A stretch of 64,000 nucleotides of DNA. Source: Branchiostoma lanceolatum. Taxonomy: Eukaryota; Chordata; Leptocardii; Amphioxiformes; Branchiostomatidae. This document shows positions 21,433 through 32,039 of this stretch, one piece after another; positions within the stretch are counted from its first letter, which is position 1, and the number at the start of each line of letters is the position of its first letter. Under the pieces are notes generated by a model, which saw nothing but the letters and a program-made list of their open reading frames with translations, had not been told where the DNA came from and did not search any database. A program made the translations under genes and the position numbers. Location: the NCBI RefSeq assembly GCF_035083965.1, contig NC_089739.1, positions 9,474,001 to 9,538,000 on the forward strand. The letters are read 5' to 3'.

Positions 21433-24400
21433 ATGAAGCTTTTCCTGGCTCTAGCCGTTGCCGTGCTTGTTTCGGGGGTGAGTTTTTTTTTTTTAATGAC
21501 ATTTTCGTAACTTTGAAATGTTTGTTATTCCCACTTTTTTCATCTATTCAATCTAGCGCTATTTCTTCGCTTTATGTCCAATTGATTCCTATTTTTTACT
21601 GTTATTTCGTATTGTATTCAAATTCTAGACGCAACACGAAAATCCGTTTGTGCATAGTGTATTCATTACATACGTGCTCTAATTTGGCAAATCATGACAG
21701 CAAATAGTTTTGAAAATAGTTTTATCACTCACTCCCATTTTTTTTCTTCAGTTTTTCCACCTTACAATATTAACGTATGAAAATCAGTCGTATAATATAG
21801 ATTGTCATATGATATGTTTCCAATTGTGAGGCTTCAATTAAGTAGTTTTTTGGTCTGTTTGGGACTTTTGAGCGATGTTATAACGCAAAGTATAGTTTGA
21901 TAAGGTTGTATGTCGACAGGATCATAATCATGCTGAGATTTTCCGAACCAAATTGTAAAAAGCAAAAAAAAAATTCTAACTGGCCTGACAGAATGACTTG
22001 ATGATGTGTTTTTATGAAATTTCGAGTAGAAAATCTCAAGAACGACATTCTTTCACCCCACCCCAACTACAGGTGTTTGCCCGCCCGCCGCCTCCACCCG
22101 ACGGCACCAGGCCGCGAACTCTCGACGGCACCCGGCCGCCACCGCCCGACGGCACCAGGCCTCCACCGCCCGACGGCACCGGGCCTCCACCGCCCGACGG
22201 CACCAGGCCTCCACCGCCCGACGGCACCAAGCCTCCACCTCCCGACGGCACCAAGCCTCCACCGCCCAACGGCACCAGGCCTCCACGTCCCGATGGAGAT
22301 CGTCCCCTGCGTCCAGGTGACCGTCCTCTGACACCCGATGGTGACCGTCCTCTGCGTCCCGATGATGACCGCCGGCCTTTCCGTCCTGATGACGACCGCC
22401 GGCCTTCCCGTCCTGATGATGACCGCCGTCCTTTCCGTCCCGATGACGACCGCCGTCCTTTCCGTCCCGATGACGACCGCCGTCCTTCCCGTCCCGATGA
22501 TGACCGCCGGCCTTCCCGTCCCGATGACGACCGCCGTCCTTTCCGTCCCGATGACGACCGCCGTCCTTCCCGTCCCGATGGTGACCGCCGGCCTTCCCGT
22601 CCTGATGATGACCGCCGCCCTTCCCGTCCCGATGATGACCGCCGTCCTTTCCGTCCCGATGACGACCGCCGTCCTTTCCGTCCAGATGACGACCGCCGTC
22701 TTTCCCGTCCCGATGACGACCGCCGTCCTTCCCGTCTTGATGATGACCGCCGTCCTTCTCGTCCCGATGACGACCGCCGTCCTTTCCGTCCCGATGACGA
22801 CCGCCGTCCTTACCGTCCAGAAGATGACCGCCGTCCTTCTCGTCCCGATGATGACCGCCGTCCTTACCGTCCCGAAGATGACCGCCGTCCTTCCCGTCCT
22901 GATGATGACCGCCGTCCTTCCCGTCCCGATGGTGACCGCCGGCCTTCCCGTCCCGATGATGACCGCCGTCCTTTCCGTCCCGATGATGACCACCGTCCTT
23001 CCAGTCCCGATGGTGACCGCCGTCCTTTCCGTCCCGATGATGACCGCCGTCCTTTCCGTCCCGATGGTGACCGCCGCCCTTCCCGTCCCGATGGTGACCG
23101 CCGTCCCAATGATGACACCCGTCCCGATGGTGACCGCCGTCCTTTCCGTCCCGATGATGACCGCCGTCCTTTCCGTCCCGATGATGACCGCCGTCCTTCC
23201 GGTCCCGATGACGACCGCCGTCCTTCCCGTCCTGAGGACGACCGCCGCCCTTCCGGTCCCGAAGATGGCCGCCGTCCTTCCCGTCCAGATGACGACCGCC
23301 GTCCTTCCCGTCCCGATGGTGACCGCCGGCCTTCCCGTCCCGATGACGACCGCCGTCCTTTCCGTCCCGATGATGACCACCGTCCTTTCCGTCCCGATGA
23401 TGACCGCCGTCCTTTCCGTCCCGATGGTGACCGCCGGCCTTCCCGTCCAGATGACGACCGCCGTCCTTCCCGTCCCGATGATGACCGCCGTCCTTTCCGT
23501 CCCGATGACGACCGCCGTCCTTTCCGTCCCGATGATGACCGCCGTCCTTCTCGTCCCGATGGTGACCGCCGTCCTTTCCGTCCCGATGATGACCGCCGGC
23601 CTTTCCGTCCCGATGATGACCGCCGTCCTTTCCGTCCCGATGGTGACCGCCGGCCTTCCCGTCCCGATGGTGACCGCCGTCCTTTCCGTCCCGATGACGA
23701 CCGCCGTCCCAATGATGACACCCGCCCCGATGGTGACCGCCGTCCTTTCCGTCCCGATGATGACCGCCGTCCTTTCCGTCCCGATGACGACCGCCGTCCT
23801 TCCCGTCCCGATGATGACCGCCGCCCTTCCCGTCCTGAGGACGACCGCCGCCCTTCCCGTCCTGATGATGACCGCCGTCCTTCCGGTCCCGAAGATGACC
23901 GCCGTCCTTCCCGTCCAGATGATGACCGCCATCCTTTCCGTCCCGACTACGACCGCCGTCCTTTCCGTCCCGATGACGACCGCCGTCCTTCCCGTCCCGA
24001 TGGTGACCGCCGTCCTTTCCGTCCAGATGACGACCGCCGTCCTTTCCGTCCGGATGATGACCGCCGTCCTTCCCGTCCCGATGACGACCGCCGTCCTTCC
24101 CGTCCCGAAGATGACCGCCGTCCTTCCCGTCCCGATGACGACCGCCGTCCTTTCCGTCCAGATGACGACCGCCGTCCTTCCCGTCCCGATGACGACCGCC
24201 GTCCTTCCCGTCCCGAAGATGACCGCCGTCCTTTCCGCCCCGATGACGACCGCCGTCCTTTCCGTCCGGATGATGACCGCCGTCCTTCCCGTCCCGATGA
24301 CGACCGCCGTCCTTCCCGTCCCGAAGATGACCGCCGTCCTTTCCGTCCCGATGATGAGCGCCGTCCTTCTCGTCCCGATGACGACCGCCGTCCTTTCCGT

Positions 24401-25384
24401 CCGGATGACGACCGCCGTCCTTCCGGTCCCGATGACGACCGCCGTCCTTCCCGTCCCGATGACGACCGCCGTCCTTTCCGTCCGGATGACGACCGCCGTC
24501 CTTTCCGTCCGGATGACGACCGCCGTCCTTCCGGTCCCGATGACGACCGCCGTCCTTCCCGTCCCGATGACGACCGCCGTCCTTTCCGTCCGGATGACGA
24601 CCGCCGGCCTTCCCGTCCCGATGATGACCGCCGTCCTTTCCGTCCGGATGACGACCGCCGGCCTTTCCGTCCCGATGATGACCGCCGTCCTTTCCGTCCC
24701 GATGATGACCGCCGGCCTTCCCGTCCCGATGATGACCACCGTCCTTTCCGTCCCGATGGAGACCGTCCTTCGCGTCCAGATGGAGACCGTCCCCTACGTC
24801 CTGATGGAGACCATCCCCCGCGTCCCGATGGTGACCGCCCCCCTCGCCCCGACGGTGACCGTCCCCCGCGCCCCGATGGTGACCGCCCCCCTCGCCCCGA
24901 CGGTGACCGTCCCCCTCGCCCCGAAGTAGACCGTCCCCCGCGTCCCGATGGTGACCGTCCCCCGCGTCCCGATGGTGACCGTCCCCCGCGCCCAGATGGA
25001 GACCGTCCCCCACGCCCGGATGGTGACCGTCCCCCGAGACCCGAAGGCACCCGACCTCCACCGCCCGACGGCACCCGCCCTCCACCTCCCGACGGCACCA
25101 AGCCACCACGTCCCGACGGCACCCGGCCACCACGTCCCGACGGCACCCGGCCTCCACGTCCCGACGGCACCCGGCCTCCACGTCCCGACGGCACCCGGCC
25201 TCCACGTCCCGACGGCACACGCCCTCCACCTCCCGACGGCACCCGGCCTCCACGTCCCGATGGCACCCGGCCTCCTCGTCCCGATGGCACACGCCCTCCA
25301 CCTTCCGACGGCACCCGGCCTCCACAGCCAGACGGCACACAGCTTCCACGTCCCGACGGTACCCGGCTACCCCAAGTGAACTAA
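21433..25384 (+). CDS. Secreted proline/arginine/aspartate repeat protein, long paralogue
   Basis: Exon 1 (21433-21477) encodes MKLFLALAVAVLVSG. Exon 2 (22073-25384) continues VFARPPPPPDGTRP; the phase-0 join gives about 1118 residues. The N-terminal block uses an 8-residue unit PPPPDGTR. The central block, from about 22340 to 24770, has some 85-90 copies of a 9-residue unit DDDRRP(S/F)RP in near-regular 27-bp steps. It is followed by DGDRPPRP units and a C-terminal block of DGTRPPRP units, ending RLPQVN. The chain is a strongly mixed-charge (Asp/Arg) polyproline polymer with no Cys, so it should be disordered or PPII-helical. Signal peptide, intron position, repeat core and promoter match the gene at 14216: a tandem duplication followed by repeat expansion. 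Possible roles are mucus, matrix, adhesive or mineral/polyphenol binding; none is proven. The copy number may vary between alleles. Confidence 0.85.
22340..24770. repeat. Coding 27-bp satellite (DDDRRPxRP units)
   Basis: Unit of the type GATGACGACCGCCGTCCTTC plus CCGTCC, with variation mostly GAT/GAC, TCC/TTC and CGT/CGG. Larger blocks recur, for instance a segment with the atypical CCCAATGATGACACCCG step at both about 23104 and 23707. This indicates higher-order duplication of roughly 600 bp. Because the unit length is a multiple of three and lacks stops on either strand, most other frames are open too. Confidence 0.95.
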
Positions 25385-25717
25385 ATAGTCACGAAAACAA
25401 ATGCTGTTGAATTATGGCTAAAGCCACATTTTAAATTCCTTCTTTCTTAGAGCTATCGCAAAGTGAAACTCATTGCACTGTAAAAGTACGGTAGGGCATC
25501 TCGCTTGATAACTCTAAACGACGCTTAGAACTATCTATGCAAACGTTAACGTTAGGTATGATAAGTCGTTCAATCTAATAGAGCCGCTAGTCGGTTTAAA
25601 ACTAGCTACTGCCACGAGCCTAAGAACCTCATGTGCTAAACATGTCGAAATGCGTTTATACCTGTTGAACAACAGTAGAACGACTTTACAACTTTTATAG
25701 ATACCTAAAACTAACGA

Positions 25718-25723
25718 AATAAA
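25718..25723 (+). terminator. Candidate polyadenylation signal of the long proline-rich gene
   Basis: AATAAA 334 bp after the stop codon; nothing closer was found. Confidence 0.35.
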
Positions 25724-25929
25724 ATGAATGCAAGAATGTACTTCACAGACCTCATCCTTTGTGTAATTCCAGTTACTGTAGAAAAACAAGATGTTCTTGG
25801 TAACCTGTAGAATATATTACAGGCAGCTCTTCGTATTTTTCGGCATTTATATTCTGCGAAGAAGGCGCTAGCGGGCCCAAACCTATAGCACTTACTCTCT
25901 GCTCCAAGAGCAATCTACCACTAAAAGAT

Positions 25930-26170
25930 ACAACCACGGCATGCCCAGAATGCGAGATATAGAACTGGAAGTTCCGCTGTGGTGCGTCAGAAAGTCGCTA
26001 GGAGGCTCATTAACTTCATTTTCCCGACACCTACCCACCTACTAAATATCATGAATATCCTTCCACAGCTTCTCGAGTTAAGCTGTCAACACACACACAG
26101 ACAGTCACACACACAGATAGACAGACATACAACACTGCAAACAGAACCTTCTTGGCGAAGGCAATAATCA
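25930..26170. repeat. Interspersed repeat ending in a CACACAGACAGA microsatellite
   Basis: GCATGCCCAGAATGCGAGAT followed by TTCCGCTGTGGTGCGTCAGA resembles 33380-33450 (GCATGTCCGGAACACGAGAT, GTCCTGCTGTAGTACCATGG). The phrase AAATATCATGAATATCCTTC followed by CACAC/GACAGA runs resembles 31018-31100. It is a microsatellite-associated repeat family. Confidence 0.5.
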
Positions 26171-26498
26171 GATCTAATTAGATCACCCTAAGAGTGCTTG
26201 ATACTTCATATGAATACGTATCTAAGATCATGTTGATAGACTTGAGGAAAAAAATTACAATGGCGGCTGAAATAGAGACATCTACGGTGTATTCACTCGA
26301 GCCAGCAACTACGCTAAGTCATTGTAGTATGGGCTTTATGAATATTGATACTTTTTTTAAAAGTTATTTACCAGGTAAAGTTAATTGTCTGAAGCCCGGC
26401 AGTTTATTATTGCTCCGGAGGTCGGCGTCAACAAAGGGGGAGGAACAATCGACAGGACCTTAATTGTCTGTGTCTGCCTACCGACACCAGGAGCCCGG

Positions 26499-26998
26499 GG
26501 ACCGACCATTATAGATCAGGGGTAGGGGTAGGAGTGTAGGAAACATGGGGGGTGTACAAGAAAGAAAATAAGTCGTATAGAAATGATAAAAAGTACCCCG
26601 GGACCGACCATTATAGATCAAGGGGAGGGGTTGGAGTGTAGGAAACATGGGGGTGTACAAGAAAGAAAATAAGTCATATAAAAATGATAAAAGTACCCGG
26701 GGCCGACCATTATATATCAGGGGAGGGGGTGCGTAGGAAAAAATGGGGCGGGGGGTGTACAAGAAAGAAAATAAGGCATATAAGAATGATGAAAGTACCC
26801 GGGGACCGACCATTATAGATCAAGGGGAGGGGTAGGAGTGTAGGAAACATGGGGAGATGTACAAGAAAGAAAATAAGTCGTATAAAAATGATAAAAGTAC
26901 CCGGGGACCGACCATTATAGATCAGGGGGTGGGGGAGCGTAGGAAAAATGGGGGGCGGATGTAAAAGAAAGAAAATAAGTCGCATAAAAATGGTAAAA
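26499..26998. repeat. Minisatellite, about 102-bp unit, five copies
   Basis: Units begin with ACCGACCATTATAGATCAGG at about 26501, 26603, 26702, 26805 and 26907. Each then has GGGTAGG-like G-rich sequence, TGTACAAGAAAGAAAATAAG and GATAAAAAGTACCC. The long minus-strand frames across it are repeat artefacts. Confidence 0.95.
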
Positions 26999-27114
26999 AG
27001 GTGAAGGTTCACCTGAGCGAAGCGACTGAAAGGGTTGTTTTTTTGAGGCCGTAGGGACAGTTGGTTGTTATCCACTGTGTGTAGCTAGTGGAACGGTATT
27101 GGAAGGCGGAGCCT

Positions 27115-27282
27115 TACGCTTTCCTTCCACCGTCTTTTACTTCCCCAACCGAAGTTAGGAATAATTCATTTTTACACCTGGGTGCGGTCGTGTAAATTGT
27201 CTTTCCCAATGGCACAATATCGGTGGCATGTCAGGGGGATTTGAACCCAGGATCTCTTGGTCAGACGCCCTAAGGCCACACC
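27115..27282 (-). mobile_element. tRNA-derived SINE, family A (inverted, partial)
   Basis: On the minus strand the B-box-like GGGTTCAAATCCC is followed by the cut-down TTTACACGACCGC and CCTAACTTCGGTTGGGG segments shared with the copy at 60065. The head abuts the MITE starting at 27271. Confidence 0.6.
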
Positions 27283-28003
27283 AAGTTAATCTTATGGATG
27301 ACATCCGCGCGCGCATTGATTTTCGCCTGTTGTCCAAAAAAAACAAAAAAAACAAAAAACATCACCTCCTCCAAGGCTACACAGAACTCCGGAACTTGCC
27401 GACTTAGATTGCCGCAAAAGGCTAGCATTGTGCCGGCTTATCGGAAAACTGGGGGCGTATGTGGATTGGTATGCCATCGATGTTGGCTAGGGGGATTTTG
27501 CGTTTGCACAGTTGTACGAGAGGATCGCGGCGGCCATGCAGCGAGTATCGCCAAGACAATTTCAAACACGACCTATCCAGAGTGGCTCTCACACGTTTCT
27601 TTTGCAACAATGAGAGACATGGGAGAGGAATTGAGGGATTGGCAGAGGGATTTGTGAGCGTAAACCATGGAATGCTTAATATGGAGTTCAATGCCATGTA
27701 TGTTGAAACTGCCCTTATGGGTGTATATGAGTAGTCTCATCACAGTCATATATCATCCACAGTCCTCGGAGCCAAATACCTTCTAATAGTCTGCTATGAT
27801 GAACAAGACAACCTACATGTACCTCCTACAAACAAACTGTGTTCTGTGGTTCAATTCGCAATACCAGCCTTGTACTAGTACTAGTAGCCCTATGGTTTGG
27901 CAGCATTTTTTTTTTGCTGGATTTTTCTTTTTTTTCCCCCACGCGCATTAGTTTTGGGGTCTCCACAGGATGTCATCCATAAAATCAAGTTGGTGTGGCC
28001 TAA
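27271..28003. mobile_element. Diverged, enlarged copy of the TTAGGCCATG MITE family (copy 3)
   Basis: The left end TAAGGCCACACCAAGTTAAT with TTATGGATGACATCCGCGCG pairs with the right end GGATGTCATCCATAAAATCA followed by GTGGCCTAAC, as in copies 1 and 2. The interior, about 27440-27740, differs from the other copies and is richer in G+C. It may be captured host sequence or another insertion. Confidence 0.6.
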
Positions 28004-28234
28004 CTGTATAAAACTGTTGAGGAAGAGAGGAAAAAAGCGAAAAAGTGGTATAAAATATGAAAATGTTTTCAACATTTCGTACACACCCTCTTGCGGATTT
28101 CGTGGCCCGTTACAACGCGTACGTGCGAAGGCAAGGGGTAAGCTGAGTTTTGTGACAGACAGAAGCCATGCAGTTAACTATACCGTTAAGTCAATCGTTA
28201 AAAAAGGTATAGCAGTCATCCTCAATTGAGGTGA

Positions 28235-28440
28235 AGCATGATGCTTTTTCAAGTAGCTAGTGGTAGTGCAATGCGGCTTCGCCACGGCTCGCGTTTTTGG
28301 CCAAGCACACCGGGTCACCCCTACTCTTCTCGATAAGTGTGTTGGGTTATATTACGTGCAGAGGTTTGACGCTTGAGGCTTACGCCCGAAGCTCCCTCAT
28401 ACATGGGACTGCCGTCTTTACATCACCATCCGAAATGACG
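28235..28440 (-). mobile_element. SINE-like repeat, family D (inverted)
   Basis: Reverse complement of the family at 17560: AGCTAGTGGTAGTGCAATGC, CTCGATAAGTGTGTTGGGTT and GAAGCTCCCTCATACATGGG appear in the expected inverted order. Confidence 0.65.
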
Positions 28441-28977
28441 AAAATCGTTAATAAGTTTTTATTTGTGAGAACATCATATGAGAATGTGCCAACATCAATG
28501 TGAAGATTTATAAGTATATTGTCGGGAAAGCAGGGCACAAGTACAAAATAGTCCGCCGGTTCAAATTTAATGTCGTAAGACCCGCGCATGCACGTTAACG
28601 GCCTTTGAACATCACGTGAGCAATCCATGTGACTCCATTGGACGGATACGCGTTTGATTGACAGGCCGATTGGTCTACATTTATGAACACAACAAACCAA
28701 GTACTACAAGGGCCTATCATGTGTTCCGTTATCAAAATTTTATCAGAGCGAACTTTCGTAGAAATCTCTACGTAAACATAGGAGACTTTAAAAGAGCAAA
28801 GCGGGTTTCAGTCTCGTTTCAGACTTGACTTAACTTAAAGCAAGGGTCAAATGCCAAACCAGAACTCAATCAAGCTGTTTGCAAAGAAACTTCATATCAG
28901 AAATATACACATGCTAATTATTATTTTTTCTTATGTTTTGTTTGTTGTATTGTTCCGTTTTTCTCATACTTTATTTT

Positions 28978-29450
28978 TAGGGGTGGGTACCGGTACCGTG
29001 TACCGGTACAAAACCGGTATTTCTTAATGGACCGGTCCAAAAAAACCGGTCCGTAAAAAATCAGTGGACCGGCCTATGGACCGATTAGAAAATTCATAGT
29101 ACCAGGCTACCAGCAGGCGCCCACATAACTGGTCTAAGAAAATACAAAACAGCAGATTTAACTTCGTTTTCGAAGACGTTAGCTGTGAATCATATCTAGA
29201 AACACTTAAAGGATGAGTAAACAGACGGCGATGAGAGTATAGTTATAATTTTGAGACAAAGTGCAAACCTAAGAAATTATATCGTTCCAGACATGACGTT
29301 TGGAGACTTTTACGTGTGTCTCGCACTCCAAAATATGATGTACTGCGACACTACTATAATCAGGTACAGGTACAGGTCCGGACCTGGACCTGACCCTCTG
29401 GACCTGGACCTGGACCGGACCTGAATTTTTTGTACCGGTACCCACCCCTA
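28978..29450. mobile_element. 473-bp non-autonomous hAT element
   Basis: Perfect 19-bp terminal inverted repeats TAGGGGTGGGTACCGGTAC are flanked by a perfect 8-bp target duplication TTTATTTT (28970-28977 and 29451-29458), the hAT signature. The inside is full of short palindromes (GGACCGGTCC, GGTCCGGACC, GGTACCGGTACC) that could be subterminal transposase sites. No transposase frame is present. Confidence 0.96.
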
Positions 29451-29459
29451 TTTATTTTC

Positions 29460-30030
29460 GTTTCCACAAACTGCCCGACCAGGCACTGATTTGGGAATGT
29501 AACTCAGGTATATAAAGGAGTGTACTAACACTTGTAGTATCCAGAAAGTTTGCTAATACGCATGTTATGCATTTATCGATGAAAATCTAAAGGTAAAAGT
29601 TTCATATCATTTTTGTGTAGAGAACTGGCATGTCGTTCTGCTGATCTCAATAGCTTTTAGATAAGTCAAATATAAATGAGACTAGCAACAATTCTTGCAA
29701 AATACCAGATACGTATGTTTACGTACACGGTACAGAATGCTAATAATGATTATGGAGTCAAATGCTGATTGTATGGCCAGATTCTTCCGTATTCATCTGA
29801 ACGGAAAAAGAGCATGGACGTTTAGATGCCGATGACACTTAAAAAATTGTGTTTGTTTACTTGTTTGTAAATAATGAGCAATTTCAGAGTCAATTTCCGC
29901 ACCGTCAACTACAATTACCAATTGACGTCGAACGTGGGTGATACAAAATTTGATAACAAATATGTTTCGTCACAAACTAATCAAAAATTGACGTGCACAT
30001 AATTGATGCTACCACGATGGAAATATTTCT
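29460..30030. other. AT-rich intergenic sequence; nothing recognised
   Basis: No coding frame or repeat with a partner elsewhere in the window was seen. Confidence 0.4.
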
Positions 30031-30490
30031 TTGAACTTTTGTTTATTCATGAGAAGCTCAAATCGGCCTGCAGGCCGCTTTTCATTAAGGTCATGAAGGA
30101 AGAGGCAAGGGTCAGATGAAATATAAAAGAGATACAAATTACATTATCTAAGTCCTAATAACTCTATCAACATAATTTTATCAGTACATATACATGGTAC
30201 AAAACATATAGCGAAAGATGGTTCATGGTCCGTGTCCATTCGTTTTGGTCATTTCCGCTACTTCAAGAGTCTTTTAAAGGAAGTCAGATTCGGAGCCGTA
30301 CGTGTGTTTGGCGGTAGGCTGTTCAAGGCATAGGGTCCGTGGTAGGCTACCGATCGCTTGGGTATAAGGACAACTAGCTGTCTGCTTGTGCTTTGTCTGG
30401 TTGTCCGTGTATTTCTGCAGAACACAAACATCTGGCGCATGATTGTTGTTTAGGGCTACATAAAACGTAAAAATCTCGATTAGTGGATGA
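30031..30490 (-). mobile_element. 5'-truncated LINE 3' end (inverted)
   Basis: The minus strand encodes a non-LTR ORF2 C-terminus: LVVLIPKRSVAYHGPYALNS followed by LPPNTRTAPNLTSFKRLLK. It ends with the 3' UTR also found at 2850-3072, then GAATAAACAAAAGTTC. Upstream of the conserved part the frame is broken. Confidence 0.8.
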
Positions 30491-30497
30491 TTGAATC

Positions 30498-30639
30498 TAC
30501 TCTCCAAGCAGAGGAGGGGTTCCGGCTGTTTTTGATGTGTTTTTGGCGTTTTCGTTGGACTTTCTGCTTTGTCATTTCTTTTTTAAACGCCAAAAACACA
30601 TCAAAAACTAGTCGGAACCCCTCCTCTGCTTGGAGAGTA
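30498..30639. mobile_element. 142-bp fold-back MITE, TACTCTCCAAGCAGAGGAG family
   Basis: Arms TACTCTCCAAGCAGAGGAGG and complement, with inner TTTTTGATGTGTTTTTGGCG pairing, make an almost complete hairpin. Flanks GATTGAATC and AGTTTAATC agree at 6 of 9 positions, consistent with an aged 9-bp duplication. A close relative is at 48678-48880. Confidence 0.88.
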
Positions 30640-30989
30640 AGTTTAATCAAATTCCTGACTATTTCCGACCAAAAAAGGATGCGGCATGTGGTAAGGTATG
30701 GTGGAAACCGGAAAAATATCTTTACCACTGTGACCGGAAATTTAGACGGCCGATGTAAACTTCCTTGCCCTGTAAAAAAATCGCGGTCGTCACGTGTCTA
30801 AAATGATTGCTCATTTGAACCTAGCGAATTCAGAAATATTTGCTCGTGTTGAGACGCATTTTTGAAACGATACTGACAGATACTGAGGTTGATAAGGCAA
30901 TGGTGAGTTCACAAAGTCTTCACAAGATAAAGAAATCCACCAGGAGTCCCACAGTAAACCTTGAGCTCTTCAGCTGTCTGATTGAAATA

Positions 30990-31400
30990 TACCGCACCTT
31001 TCTATCCATGCAAGACCATGCCAAATATCATGGGAATCCGTCCAGAGATTCTTATGATAAGTTATGCTGACCACAAATATTCGAAAACAAACACACACGC
31101 ACACACCCACACACACACATGTATACATACAGACACACCAAATACAAACCTCCAATTCATGGAAGCAAAAGTAACATGTGTCCAGGCACGACAAGACATG
31201 TTTTTGGCGTCATCTTTTTCCACTCTGTCTGCTCGGCATACACACAGACAGACACACAGACAGACACATCAAAAACAATACCACCGTATTTATGGAGGCA
31301 AAAACAACACGAGACGCGTCCAGACAAGACATGACTATTGTTGGCGTCAATATTTTGCCCCACGCATGCCCGACAGCACGAGACAGCGTATCAACAAGGG
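30990..31400. repeat. Microsatellite-associated direct repeats (ACAC/ACAG)
   Basis: Two similar segments (about 31141-31240 and 31290-31370) share ATGGAAGCAAAAGTAACA / ATGGAGGCAAAAACAACA, CCAGRC and TTTTGGCGTCATC / TGTTGGCGTCAATA. They alternate with ACACAC and ACAGACAG runs. Open frames here are low-complexity. Confidence 0.6.
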
Positions 31401-31439
31401 CGATTAAAAAAAGTCACGGGAAAGGGGCTGTCTGTCATC

Positions 31440-31746
31440 GGTCGTCATCCCAAGCAGACTAATTTGCGCGCCCGTCGCACTGCCGGGCTGTGATTATACG
31501 GGTAGCTTCTCTTCGCCAGTCAGCATAGACGTATCAGCGCGCCGTACGGCCACCAACTCCGTCCCACTGGGTCACGAAGGACCGGCACAAAACACGTCGA
31601 TTGTTTTTGTCCGGGGGAGTCGTCTAGAAGTTGAGGCAGCGGGATCGATTTGGGCATCGTCAGTTGGCGAGTCGCTTGGCACACGTAGACAGAACGAAAG
31701 TCGTGCTGCGAGTTTGAAAGGCTGCAAGACTGGAGGCGGTTTTAAG
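31440..31746 (+). promoter_or_regulatory. Possible promoter and non-coding first exon
   Basis: A relatively CpG-rich island in AT-rich DNA ends GAGGCGGTTTTAAG followed by a strong donor GTGAGT at 31747. No ATG precedes it within the candidate exon (about 31580-31746). It could be the 5' UTR exon of the gene at 39.7 kb, whose first coding exon has an acceptor at 39708-39709 and no visible promoter. Inference only. Confidence 0.3.
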
Positions 31747-31874
31747 GTGAGTTTGTGCTCTTTCTGTACTGGAGTGTTCAGAACACCCACATACACAATG
31801 TATATTGTAGATGTCTCGAGGTTTTTAACATTGGCATTTTCTCTATGCAAAGACGTACCAGAAATGATCGTAGT

Positions 31875-32030
31875 TCTTTCTCTTTGTTTGTTTGTGTGTG
31901 TTTTGTGTGTGTGGTTGCGCAAGTGTGTCTGAGTGTATTGTTGTGCGTGTTTGTGTGTGTGTATGTGTGTGCGCGTTTGTGTATGTGTGTGCGTGCGCAT
32001 GTGCGTGTTCGTTTGTGTGTTTGTGGCTTA
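31875..32030. repeat. (TG)n/(TTTG)n low-complexity tract
   Basis: Irregular TGTGTG and TTTGTTTG runs. Frames on both strands here are artefacts. Confidence 0.9.
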
Positions 32031-32039
32031 GTTTCCATA

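Noticed and set aside
22053-25349. Very long open frames antisense to, and out of frame with, the long proline-rich gene
   Set aside because: They follow from a stop-free 27-bp repeat whose length is divisible by three. They lack signal peptides, splice context and non-repeat sequence, whereas the chosen frame joins a signal-peptide exon in phase.
27298-27734. Overlapping frames of about 90-119 codons on both strands
   Set aside because: They lie within a MITE-bounded segment, overlap each other in several frames and match no family I recognise.
31080-31290. Regularly spaced short repeats suggestive of a CRISPR-like array
   Set aside because: They are ACAC/ACAG microsatellites with related flanks in a eukaryotic genome; there are no uniform direct repeats with unique spacers.
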